Assembly: GCF_018500185.1 (NCBI RefSeq)
Contig: NZ_JAHBGI010000009.1
Coordinates: forward strand, 112,463 to 176,462
Direction: 5' to 3'
Length of the DNA stretch: 64,000 nucleotides
Source: Litoribacter ruber
GTDB taxonomy: Bacteria; Bacteroidota; Bacteroidia; Cytophagales; Cyclobacteriaceae
The notes under the pieces are model-generated. The model saw only the letters and a program-made list of their open reading frames with translations, was not told the DNA's origin and did no database searches. Shown here one piece after another: positions 36,573 to 44,361 of the stretch. How positions within the stretch are numbered: position 1 is the first letter of the stretch; the number at the start of each line of letters is the position of its first letter. The position numbers and the translations under genes are program-made.

Positions 36573-36788
36573 ATGGGAGTAATTGTAATTGAAACGATAA
36601 ATGAGGAGCAGTCTGAAACTGTAAAAGCAATCCTGAAAGCTTTGAAAGTGAGGTTTACAGCGACAGAAGATATTTCCGAATCCAAAATAATAGCCGAAAG
36701 TGTAGCTCAGGGTTATAAAGAAATGCTGGATGCAAAGGCTGGGAAAATCAAAGCTCGAGATGCTAGGGATTTGTTTGATGAACTATGA
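36573..36788 (+). CDS. Antitoxin of the 36.6-kb RelE-type pair
   Basis: 71 residues, MGVIVIETINEEQSETVKAI, acidic, ending ARDARDLFDEL. The arrangement (ATGA overlap with the toxin) and small acidic character identify it as the antitoxin. It shares no obvious sequence with the antitoxin at 30322, although the toxins are related. Confidence 0.82.
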   Translation: MGVIVIETINEEQSETVKAILKALKVRFTATEDISESKIIAESVAQGYKEMLDAKAGKIKARDARDLFDEL

Positions 36789-37117
36789 GCATTTCGGTAA
36801 AGACTTTACCAGAGTTTGATAAGCAACTTAAAAAGTTGGTCAAGAAGTATCCCTCCCTCAAATCTGAATTTCATGATTTGATAGATAACCTGGAGAAAAA
36901 TCCTCACCTAGGAGCACCACTTTTTAAAAACTGTTACAAGATCCGAATAGCTATAAAGAGCAAGAGTAAAGGGAAATCTGGAGGGGGTCGGGTGATAACC
37001 CACGTAGCCCTCTCTGAAAATTCTGTGTATTTGCTTTCCATTTATGACAAATCAGGGCAAGAATCAGTAACTGACTCATTCATTACTTCTCTCTTAAGTA
37101 AAATAAAACCTGAGTAA
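36785..37117 (+). CDS. RelE/ParE-superfamily toxin, second copy
   Basis: 110 residues, the same length as the toxin at 30000 and with the same loop: RIAIKSKSKGKSGGGRVITH, then YLLSIYDKSGQESVTDSF. It overlaps the antitoxin stop by 4 bp. The family cleaves ribosome-bound mRNA. Confidence 0.88.
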   Translation: MSISVKTLPEFDKQLKKLVKKYPSLKSEFHDLIDNLEKNPHLGAPLFKNCYKIRIAIKSKSKGKSGGGRVITHVALSENSVYLLSIYDKSGQESVTDSFITSLLSKIKPE

Positions 37118-37150
37118 TTTCTTTTCAATTTTATTTAACCCAATTTATTC

Positions 37151-38317
37151 ATGAACCTTAAAGAGGTCAACAGCCCCGCTCTTCAAAAAGAATTCATAGA
37201 AATGGCCGTGAGGCTTTATAAAAACGAAAAGAATTGGATTCGTCCGCTTAACAAGGATATAGAAAATCTATTCCACCCGGATGCCAACAAGCTTTTTAGG
37301 CAGGGCGCCAAAGCAAAGCGATGGCTGCTCCTCAATGAACAGGGGGAGACAATAGGCCGGATAGCAGCCTTTATCAATCCCAAAATGAAGGAGAAGCAAC
37401 CTACTGGAGGTATTGGTTTCTTTGAATCTACTAATGACCAAAAAGCCGCTTTTATGCTCTTTGACGTTGCCAAGGATTGGTTGCAATCGGAAGGCATGGA
37501 GGCCATGGACGGTCCGATCAATTTTGGCGAAAGAGACAAGTGGTGGGGGCTACTGGTGGATGGATACTCACCGGCCAACTACAACATGCCCTGGAATTTT
37601 GCCTACTACCGGGAGTTCTTTGAGGCCTATGGTTTCCAGGTTTACTTCAAACAGTTTACCTACATGAGGCCCACCCGGGGGGTAGATTTTGATCCCAAAA
37701 TGATTGAAAGGGCCAACAAAATTATCGGTAGTCCCGACTTTGAGTTTAGGTCTATCACCAAGGACGAGATTTTGACCAAAGCTCCGGAGTTTTTTATGGA
37801 GGTCTACAACAAAGCTTGGGCAAGGCATATGGGCAAATCCCTGACCTTGAAGGAGACCAAGTTGATGTTTACCAAAATGAAACCCATCATTGATGTTCGC
37901 CTGATATATTTTGGGTTTCACAAAGGCGAGCCGATATCTTTCTTCATCAATATTCCCGAACTGAATCAGCTTTTCAAGCATGTAAATGGCAAGATGGATC
38001 TGATCGGAAAGCTAAAGTTTTTGTGGCACAAAACCTTTAACCCGCCCAATAAAATGCTTGGATTGGTGTTTGGGGTGGTGCCCGAGTTTCAGGGCAAAGG
38101 TGTGGAGAGCGCCATGATCATGGAGTATAACGAACAATATGCTAGTAAATCTAATTTCAGTTATGAAACTATTGAGATGAACTGGATAGGGGACTTTAAC
38201 CCCAAGATGATGCGGGTATGCGAGCAGTTGAATGCGGAGATTTATAAGACGCATCATACCTATAGGTATCTCTTCGATAGGGAGAAGCCCTTTGAAAGGC
38301 ATAGGATCTTTGAGTGA
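37151..38317 (+). CDS. GNAT-like uncharacterised protein
   Basis: 388 residues, no signal peptide. The central and C-terminal parts have GNAT-like features (LGLVFGVVPEFQGKGVESAM near 300, resembling the acetyl-CoA loop Q/R-x2-G-x-G/A, then MEYNEQYASKSNFSY and EMNWIGDFNPKMMRVCEQL). Homologues are widespread in Bacteroidota but of unknown substrate. It starts 33 bp after the toxin gene; an operon is possible but not shown. Confidence 0.72.
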   Translation: MNLKEVNSPALQKEFIEMAVRLYKNEKNWIRPLNKDIENLFHPDANKLFRQGAKAKRWLLLNEQGETIGRIAAFINPKMKEKQPTGGIGFFESTNDQKAAFMLFDVAKDWLQSEGMEAMDGPINFGERDKWWGLLVDGYSPANYNMPWNFAYYREFFEAYGFQVYFKQFTYMRPTRGVDFDPKMIERANKIIGSPDFEFRSITKDEILTKAPEFFMEVYNKAWARHMGKSLTLKETKLMFTKMKPIIDVRLIYFGFHKGEPISFFINIPELNQLFKHVNGKMDLIGKLKFLWHKTFNPPNKMLGLVFGVVPEFQGKGVESAMIMEYNEQYASKSNFSYETIEMNWIGDFNPKMMRVCEQLNAEIYKTHHTYRYLFDREKPFERHRIFE

Positions 38318-38615
38318 TGCGGGATGTCGGATGACCGATGCCAGAAGTGATTATCGTAGTCACCTCGACCGTAGCGCTAGCTCAGTGGAGAGGTCTTGTA
38401 ATGTAAAGGGACCTCTCCACTCCGTTCCGGTACTAATGACGAATAAAAGTTCTCGCAGCGGTCGCAGCGATTTTCGCAGCGCCGCCGCGAGAAATCATTC
38501 GTCATAGCTTAGGGTGTGTTTTAAAACATGGAGCCTCGAGGTGAGGAAAAGACGAACAATAAAGTACAGACTAGAGATTATTCTGTTGGGTTAACCCCAT
38601 TAACTATAAAAAACA
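38318..38615. repeat. Repeat-rich gap with two inverted elements
   Basis: 38318-38345: TGCGGGATGTCGGATGACCG (GATGTCGGATG family). 38383-38421: GTGGAGAGGTC and GACCTCTCCAC, an 11-bp inverted pair that brackets TTGTAATGTAAAGG. 38467-38496: inverted copy of the 30-bp element at 25689-25718. No gene. Confidence 0.65.
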
Positions 38616-38618
38616 AAA

Positions 38619-39614
38619 ATGAAAAAATACGACGTTACCGGCATTGGGAATGCCCTTGTGGATATTGAATTTAAAGTTACCGATAAGTTTTTCCTTGACA
38701 ACGGGGTGGAAAAAGGAGTGATGACCCTGGTGGATGAGGATCGCCAGAATGCCCTGATGCGCGTAATTAACACGGCCGAGGCCAAAAAACAGTGCGGTGG
38801 ATCTGCCGCCAACACCGTGATTGCCGTGAGCCAGTTTGGTGGTAATTCCTATTACTGCTGCAAGGTGGCCGATGATGAACTGGGCCATTTCTTCATGGAT
38901 GACATGAAGGAATCAGGCGTTGACCACAACCTTAATCCTGAGAAGTTGGAGGAAGGCATTACCGGCAAATGTCTGGTGATGGTAACCGAGGATGCCGAAA
39001 GGACCATGAATACTTTTTTGGGGATAACGCAAAACTATTCAGTGGCCGATGTCAATGAAGCGGCAATCAAGGATTCCAAATACCTCTATATCGAAGGTTA
39101 CCTGGTAACTTCCGAAAATGGAAAGGCAGCCATGCTTCAGGCGAAGAAAATCGCAGAAAACAACGGTGTGAAAGTGGCCATGACCTTTTCCGATCCGGCT
39201 ATGGTGAAATACTTCAAGGAAGGGTTTGACGACGTGATTGGCCATAGCGTAGACATGCTTTTTGCCAATGAGGAAGAGGCGATGATCTATACCGGTAAGG
39301 ACAACCTGATGGATGCCCGTGAGGAGCTGAAGAAAGCCGCCAAGCACTTCTGCATCACCCAAGGGAAAAATGGTGCGATTATCTGGGATGGCGACACCTT
39401 CATCGACATCGAGCCCTACAAAACCGAGGCAATTGACAGCAATGGCGCGGGTGATATGTTTGCCGGTGCCTTCATGTACGGCATCACCAACGGCCACAGC
39501 TATGCTTCCAGCGGCAAGTTGGCTTCCATGGCCAGCTCAAAGATTGTGAGCCAGTTTGGGCCAAGGTTGAAGTGGCACGAGGCGAAGGAGATCTTGGCAA
39601 GGCTGAATCCTTAA
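38619..39614 (+). CDS. PfkB-family adenosine kinase
   Basis: 331 residues of ribokinase fold: GNALVDIEF near the N-terminus, CGGSAANTVIAVSQFGG substrate lid near 63-80 and the catalytic SNGAGDMFAGAFMYG near 271-285. The Bacteroidota members are annotated as adenosine kinase; other nucleosides or sugars are possible. A terminator follows 150 bp after the stop. Confidence 0.88.
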   Translation: MKKYDVTGIGNALVDIEFKVTDKFFLDNGVEKGVMTLVDEDRQNALMRVINTAEAKKQCGGSAANTVIAVSQFGGNSYYCCKVADDELGHFFMDDMKESGVDHNLNPEKLEEGITGKCLVMVTEDAERTMNTFLGITQNYSVADVNEAAIKDSKYLYIEGYLVTSENGKAAMLQAKKIAENNGVKVAMTFSDPAMVKYFKEGFDDVIGHSVDMLFANEEEAMIYTGKDNLMDAREELKKAAKHFCITQGKNGAIIWDGDTFIDIEPYKTEAIDSNGAGDMFAGAFMYGITNGHSYASSGKLASMASSKIVSQFGPRLKWHEAKEILARLNP

Positions 39615-39655
39615 ATTGGAAACAGGGCGCATTTTGATCTAGAGAATAATTTCTC

Positions 39656-39700
39656 GCAAACCTGTCCCGAGCAGCGAAGCGAATCGGGAGGGCGCAACGG
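39656..39700. repeat. TCCCGAGCAGCGAAGCGAATCGGGA element
   Basis: CAAACCTGTCCCGAGCAGCG followed by AAGCGAATCGGGAGGGCGCA; TCCCGA and TCGGGA form an inverted repeat. The same element is seen at 26116, 27196, 32168 and in weaker form at 44308 and 45622. Confidence 0.7.
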
Positions 39701-39763
39701 AAAACGCAACGGGCGCAACGCTTTAGTTGGGTTTTTGGACACCTTAGATGAAAGTAGAATTTA

Positions 39764-39796
39764 AAAATCACCGGTCTTTTGGCCGGTGATTTTTTG
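39764..39796 (+). terminator. Rho-independent terminator of the adenosine kinase gene
   Basis: AAAATCACCGG (39764-39774) pairs with CCGGTGATTTT (39783-39793), an 11-bp perfect stem with an 8-nt loop, followed by further T. Confidence 0.9.
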
Positions 39797-39809
39797 CTTT
39801 TACACAGAC

Positions 39810-39859
39810 TGCACAAGTAGATGTGCAAAAGCCGTTTTTACTGCACATGTACATGTGCA
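39810..39859. promoter_or_regulatory. Pair of 18-bp palindromes, candidate operator
   Basis: TGCACAAGTAGATGTGCA (39810-39827) and TGCACATGTACATGTGCA (39842-39859). The second is a perfect palindrome; the first differs at two positions. Their centres are 32 bp apart, close to three turns of B-DNA, which suits two regulator dimers bound on the same face. They lie about 300 bp upstream of the small membrane-gene array at 40158 and about 200 bp after the kinase gene. The regulator is unknown. Confidence 0.5.
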
Positions 39860-40157
39860 ATAGAAACAGCCAAAAACAAGGGTGAACGCTTTGATGGACT
39901 TTGTCACGTCCTAATTTCACTTGACACTTTTTTCTCAAGACTTTAATTTTTCTCCGCGAAGTGGCCTTTGTGAAACTTCGTGAAAACTTTGTGGACTTTG
40001 TGGCCATTTTTTTTCACATCTTTCTTCCGTCTTCCGTCCTGCCAATCAAGGGAAAATTGGCCTTTGGTATCATTGCGGATCAAATTAGGAAAAATGATTT
40101 GCATCTAAACTTTAGTTGGTCTATTTTACAGGGCTTTTAGTTTTTGTTTGCTCGGGT
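39860..40157. repeat. Repeat-rich leader region of the 40-kb array
   Basis: 39950-40010 is of the TCTCCGCGAAGTGGCCTTTG / TGAAACTTCG family, and 40023-40040 has TTCCGTCTTCCGTCC. No open frame of substance. Confidence 0.55.
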
Positions 40158-40556
40158 ATGAAGAATATTTTGAACGTGGATTATTATACGAGGGTTCATC
40201 TGTTTTGGACGGTTCTGTTGCTGTTTATAGGTTTTAAGCTCAATCATTCTTTTGGTGATTATATCACTGAAACCAACATTTTTGACCTTCATTTTTCCCG
40301 TGCTGGGATAGCAGGTATCAGAATGGCGGCGGTGTATTTTATGATATGACTGATGGACCGAAAGGGAAATCCTGTGATGAAATTTTGTACGGTGCTTTGC
40401 ATGTATTTTCTAATTGAAATTTATCCATTGATCTTTAAGAATGCGCCCCTTGATTATTGGAGGTTTGCATACTTGGGACTGGTTGGGTTGCTGCTATGGA
40501 AATTTGATATACCCTTCCGAAGAAAATATCTGAAGGAAAAGATAGAGGTTTGTTAA
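40158..40556 (+). pseudogene. Small membrane protein gene split by an in-frame TGA
   Basis: From ATG 40158 the frame reads MKNILNVDYYTRVHLFWTVL to a TGA at 40347-40349, and the same frame resumes immediately (LMDRKGNPVMKFCTVLCMYF) to 40556. Joined, it is about 132 residues with four hydrophobic segments, like a four-helix membrane protein. Reading the TGA as Trp (one transition from TGG) would give FMIWLMD, a smooth continuation. Either a point-mutated pseudogene, a sequencing error, or two separate small proteins (40158-40349 and 40353-40556). Confidence 0.5.
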
Positions 40557-40558
40557 AT

Positions 40559-40711
40559 ATGAAAAAGAAACAATTGACATGGGTCAACGTGCTGATTATT
40601 GCCATAACGATAATTGTTGGATTGACCATTACCGGGAGTTGGGGAGATTTTAAAAGGGGGCTTAAGGGTGAGCCTCCGGCCCAAAAAGAGCAGCAAAATG
40701 ATAAAAGATGA
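40559..40711 (+). CDS. Micropeptide with one membrane segment and a W-x2-F-x2-G-x-K-G motif
   Basis: 50 residues: MKKKQLTWVNVLIIAITIIV, a hydrophobic helix, then GSWGDFKRGLKG and a hydrophilic tail PPAQKEQQNDKR. The motif W-x2-F-x2-G-x-K-G recurs in the micropeptide at 46105. It overlaps the next gene. Function unknown. Confidence 0.65.
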   Translation: MKKKQLTWVNVLIIAITIIVGLTITGSWGDFKRGLKGEPPAQKEQQNDKR

Positions 40712-40937
40712 TAGTTTAAGAATGAGCATAGGATTTAACAAAGGAATGGCTGCCATTTGTTTTCTGCTTTGTGCAGTCCAATTAGTTTTCTTTGGGATAA
40801 GGTTTTATGAACTGAAAGCTGAGCCGATGGGCGAGGTAATGTCAACGCTTGGGCTTCTGGGGCCTGCTTTTTCTGTCATAGGCGTTGGATTGGCTGGGGT
40901 AGCTTTTGTAAAAAGGTTGAAATCGGACGAAAGATAG
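40698..40937 (+). CDS. Small two-helix membrane protein
   Basis: 79 residues from ATG 40698, overlapping the preceding micropeptide by 14 bp; other ATGs at 40722 and 40668 exist. Two transmembrane segments (GMAAICFLLCAVQLVFFGIR and TLGLLGPAFSVIGVGLAGVA) are separated by a short polar loop; basic C-terminus. No family recognised. Part of the 40-kb array. Confidence 0.6.
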   Translation: MIKDDSLRMSIGFNKGMAAICFLLCAVQLVFFGIRFYELKAEPMGEVMSTLGLLGPAFSVIGVGLAGVAFVKRLKSDER

Positions 40938-40959
40938 CATGAAGCATATTCGTAAGATG

Positions 40960-41420
40960 TTCAACCCTTTCTGGGTTGTTGGGGAGGTGAAGATATAGCG
41001 ATCCCCCGGTTGCACCGGGGGTTATTCACATTCAACCCCGCTGGGGTTGGACTATAACTTCCACTAGTGAAGAAGCCTGAAGGGCTTCAATTTGAGTAAC
41101 CATGGGTGGAACCCATGGATAGCAAGAGACTTTTATTTGGCAATGCTGGAGGCGTTGAACAGCGGCTCTTTAGGAATCTGGTATTGCCTATACTAGGCGA
41201 TATTCAACCCTTTCAGAGTTGTTGGTGGTAATAAAGATGTGGCGGTCCCCCGGTTGCACCGGAGGTTATTTATATTCCACCCCGCTGGGGTTGGGTGGTA
41301 AGTTTCACTAGTTAAGAAGCCTGGAGGGCTTCAATTTGAGTAACCTTGGGTGGATCCCATGGATAATAAGAGAGTGATATTTGACAACGCTGGAGGCGCT
41401 GAAGAGCTGCTTTTTAGGAA
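40960..41420. repeat. Direct duplication of a 215-bp multi-hairpin element
   Basis: Copy A (40960-41175) and copy B (41203-41420) are about 80-85% alike by eye, 243 bp apart. Each holds five palindromes in the same order; in copy A these are CAACCCTTTCTGGGTTG (40962-40978), CCCCCGGTTGCACCGGGGG (41003-41021), CAACCCCGCTGGGGTTG (41033-41049), GAAGCCTGAAGGGCTTC (41072-41088) and CCATGGGTGGAACCCATGG (41100-41118). No coding potential. Similar multi-hairpin elements occur in other Cytophagales genomes. Confidence 0.85.
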
Positions 41421-41436
41421 AAACTATTAATGGGAT

Positions 41437-41661
41437 ATGAAATATTTGAAAGCGACAGTTTATGCTTTACTTGCACTTCAATTTGGTTATCGAGCTTTTG
41501 AGGTAGCCTTAAATGACCCAACGAAAACATTTGAAATATTCAACTTTAAAGTCAACAAGTATGTGTATTTTTTAACATATGCGCTAACTTTTATTGTCTT
41601 AATGAAGTATTCCATTTTTGTATTTAGGTCTTCTAAAGCGAAAAAGAGTTTATCTAAATGA
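41437..41661 (+). CDS. Small membrane protein of the 40-kb array
   Basis: 74 residues with two hydrophobic segments (about 3-22 and 43-63), ending FRSSKAKKSLSK. The ATG of the next frame overlaps its stop (ATGA), which argues for translational coupling. No family recognised. Confidence 0.6.
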   Translation: MKYLKATVYALLALQFGYRAFEVALNDPTKTFEIFNFKVNKYVYFLTYALTFIVLMKYSIFVFRSSKAKKSLSK

Positions 41662-41918
41662 AGTTCAATAAATCCGATTACCGACTGGCTATTTACATTT
41701 CAGTGATATATGCCATTGGGCATCAAATCTTCAGGTATTTGGAAGGGATCTATTACAATAGTGACTGGGGAGCGGCCTGGACTAACTTGAAGTTTTTTTC
41801 CGATTTTTAAACTTACTTGGGAATCGGGTTTTTAGTAGGCCTAGACATAGCTTATTTTATGGACAAGTCTGAAAGTTCAAGAATTGAACTTAGAGAGAGG
41901 TTTTCTATTTGGTATTAA
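41658..41918 (+). pseudogene. Membrane protein gene split by an in-frame TAA
   Basis: From ATG 41658 the frame reads MKFNKSDYRLAIYISVIYAI, then DWGAAWTNLKFFSDF, and stops at TAA 41808-41810. The same frame continues with TYLGIGFLVGLDIAYFMDKS to a TAA at 41916. Joined, it would be an 86-codon two-helix protein. The first half alone (50 residues) may also be a functional micropeptide. One substitution removes the stop. Confidence 0.5.
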
Positions 41919-41920
41919 TC

Positions 41921-42187
41921 TTAATTTTCCACCATTTTCTCACTCATATCAAAAAGAACATCGAGGCAAAGGTCCAATCCGTTATCCCATATCAGAGTTT
42001 CTAATTCTGGATCAATGTTGGCCTTTTTGAAAACTGTTGGATCCTTGAGTTCTGATAATTTGGAACCGGGCTCTTTTCCCCAACGGTGAATGCTGTCATA
42101 AAGATCCTTTTGACGTAGTTCATCATTTTCAAATTTTAATGTAATGGTAAAGTCTTGGATTTCGATAATTTCCTTTACTGAATGCAT
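41921..42187 (-). CDS. DUF2442 family protein
   Basis: 88 residues: MHSVKEIIEIQDFTITLKFEN with LYDSIHRW and TLIWDNGLDLCLDVLFD, which fits DUF2442. In many genomes it is paired with DUF4160 upstream, as it is here, and the pair has been proposed to be toxin-antitoxin-like. Its partner is damaged (42195-42392), so this may be an orphan. Confidence 0.8.
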   Translation of the reverse strand: MHSVKEIIEIQDFTITLKFENDELRQKDLYDSIHRWGKEPGSKLSELKDPTVFKKANIDPELETLIWDNGLDLCLDVLFDMSEKMVEN

Positions 42188-42194
42188 GGTTACT

Positions 42195-42392
42195 TTAAGT
42201 TAATGGTTTGATTTTGTGTAAATTTGGATTTAAACGAACAGTTTTCTTGGGTAGTTCGCCTTCTAAGATTTCACCTGTCTCAATTCCAAAAATTCCTTTA
42301 GAATCTCCATATTTTGCATGAAAATGTGGTGGGTTGTGATCTTTAATAAACATTTAAATTACTACTTCATAGAATCGGCTGAGTTCTGGCAT
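42195..42392 (-). pseudogene. DUF4160 family gene interrupted by an in-frame TAA
   Basis: The minus strand from 42392 reads MPELSRFYEVVI, then TAA (42356-42354), then in the same frame MFIKDHNPPHFHAKYGDSKG and FGIETGEILEGELPKKTV. The whole is the DUF4160 pattern (DHNPPHFHAKYG, TGEIL-G-LP). The C-terminus (RLNPNLHKIKPLT) departs from the usual R-x2-L-V-x2-W ending. Eight bp before the DUF2442 start. Confidence 0.72.
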
Positions 42393-42530
42393 AAAAGTTT
42401 TGGTAATGATTAAAAAAAAAATGAAGTCTAAAAAAACTTCTAAACATGAGATTGCATAGTAAGTCTTCGTAAAAAGTAACTTCCCAATCTGCTAAAATTA
42501 GCCACTCAGGCCTTTGTGGCCAACCAACCC

Positions 42531-44162
42531 TTACTCCACTTCAATCCTCTTCATAAAGAAAACCTGTTTGCTTTCGCCGTTTTCGCTGATTCTCTTTTGG
42601 CCAGAAAGGATGTAACTGTGGTCTTCGAGATGCTGCAGGGCCAAGGTCCTTTTAGAAATATTGCCTGATTCTTCGATGATTTCCGAAAGCTCTACTGCCT
42701 TGTTGACATACGCGGGCGTTCCCTCGGTAAATCTGCTGGCAAACAGCTTGTCCTCGCTCAGCATCAGGTAGCTTAAGCTATGGGCATTCCAGTGGTAGCT
42801 TGCCAGTGGCAAGGATCTGTATTGGTTGGTTTGGGGAAAAGGGACGGAAACGTGCCACAACAGGTTGGCATCTTCATCCAAGTGTACAAATTGCCCGCTC
42901 AAGTAAGTAAACTCCCTAGGAACCCGCGAAAAGGAAGGGGTGTGGGGTGTCTGCAGGTTGGGTGGTAAGATCGGGCTGTACCTGTCAAAGTTGTCCACCT
43001 GGCTGTTGCTATAAAACCTCAGGTATTGGTTGATGTTGTAATTGATCACCGGGTTGTTGTTGTGGCGGTATTGGTTGAGGTACACCAGATATCCCGCATC
43101 CTGATGCTCAAAACTGTTGATCAAAATATTGTTTCTGACAGGCGTGGGGCGGCTGCGCTTTTGGTTTCTCTGTACCTGCCGGGTTTTGATTGTCTTGGCA
43201 TCTGATGCCAAGTGGTCATGGAAGCTAGTCAAACTGGTGAAATTGTAATCGAACAGCTCCTCACTGCCTACAGACTCCTTTCGGTAGAGGTACAAGCCTT
43301 CAAAAACCTCATTCCTCCTCGGTCCATATAGACCTAAAAAATGCTTTTCATAGGGATTGCCGATAAACTGCATGTTGCGGGTCACTGTAGCCTTATCCTG
43401 CCAGGGTGTCACAGAAAAGTCCTGAATCAATTGCCCATCGGTGTCAAATTCAAAATGTGTCAGCATATTAATCCCTTTGGGATCATTGTGCTGCACACCC
43501 ACAAAGAGCGTTTTGGAGCTGGCGTTTTTCTGGAAATATTGTAGTTGAAGGTCTGCCTGAACAAACTTTTCTTTTGCCACTTTTTGGGTTTCTAAGTCAA
43601 AAACCTGGAGCAATAGAATATTGTCAGCCATGCCGGCCATTAAAACCTTGCCGTCCATCACCTGAAAAGCATTAAAACCCATTTCCCCGACCTGATTGAT
43701 CCGGCCACCGGCAGGGGATTTGTCGAGGCGGAAGTTGGGGTAGTACACCGGTGAGAGGCCTTTTATCTCATGCTTGGCCAGTTGCTGGGTGCGAATGTTA
43801 AACTGGTAAATATGCCTTTCTCTAATCAGGTAATCTTTTTGAAGATAGAAGGAAAGGAAATAAAGATTGTCCCCGTCCAGATCAACCGCTTTGAGGTTTT
43901 CGAGTGGATGTAGATCAAAAGTCACCGTGGACTCCAATTCCAGGTTTTTATCAGCCACCAGCACCTGAACCGTGCGTTGCTGACTCATCAACTGTTGTTC
44001 CGATATCATCCTGAACCCGATAACTTTACTTTTGGTGGTGAGAAGCTGAAAGTTGGGTTCGTTGTTTCGAATGGCAACATTGGTCTGCTCTGTCAACTGT
44101 GTCTGCCCAAAAGATGCTCCGGAAAATAAGAGAAGCAATAGGAGTGAAAGAAATCTTTTCAT
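42531..44162 (-). CDS. Hypothetical secreted protein
   Basis: 543 residues with a signal peptide (MKRFLSLLLLLLFSGASFGQ). The rest is rich in aromatic and beta-forming residues with many short hydrophobic strands (VLVADKNLELESTVTFDLHP), suggesting a propeller or beta-sheet domain, but no family is recognised. Single transcription unit. Confidence 0.75.
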   Translation of the reverse strand: MKRFLSLLLLLLFSGASFGQTQLTEQTNVAIRNNEPNFQLLTTKSKVIGFRMISEQQLMSQQRTVQVLVADKNLELESTVTFDLHPLENLKAVDLDGDNLYFLSFYLQKDYLIRERHIYQFNIRTQQLAKHEIKGLSPVYYPNFRLDKSPAGGRINQVGEMGFNAFQVMDGKVLMAGMADNILLLQVFDLETQKVAKEKFVQADLQLQYFQKNASSKTLFVGVQHNDPKGINMLTHFEFDTDGQLIQDFSVTPWQDKATVTRNMQFIGNPYEKHFLGLYGPRRNEVFEGLYLYRKESVGSEELFDYNFTSLTSFHDHLASDAKTIKTRQVQRNQKRSRPTPVRNNILINSFEHQDAGYLVYLNQYRHNNNPVINYNINQYLRFYSNSQVDNFDRYSPILPPNLQTPHTPSFSRVPREFTYLSGQFVHLDEDANLLWHVSVPFPQTNQYRSLPLASYHWNAHSLSYLMLSEDKLFASRFTEGTPAYVNKAVELSEIIEESGNISKRTLALQHLEDHSYILSGQKRISENGESKQVFFMKRIEVE

Positions 44163-44361
44163 GTAAAAAAGGAAGGATTCATATTGTTTACGGATGTAAA
44201 CTAAAAATAGTTGGGTTTACGAAGGTTTAGAAGTTTATTTCTTGACGCTTCGCGTTGCGGGAGGTTTAGGCGTTTAGTCGCGATGCGCGGAATTACCTAA
44301 ACCTCTAACCCGTCCCGATGCGCGCCAGCGCCAATCGGGACATAAACCCCTAACCCAATAT

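Noticed and set aside
39768..40007. 79-residue minus-strand frame
   Set aside because: Runs through the kinase terminator and the twin palindromes; basic, repeat-like text without conserved pattern.
40347..40349. Selenocysteine or pyrrolysine recoding of the TGA
   Set aside because: No SECIS-like hairpin is visible directly after the codon and the neighbouring stops are TAA, so a common recoding mechanism is unlikely.
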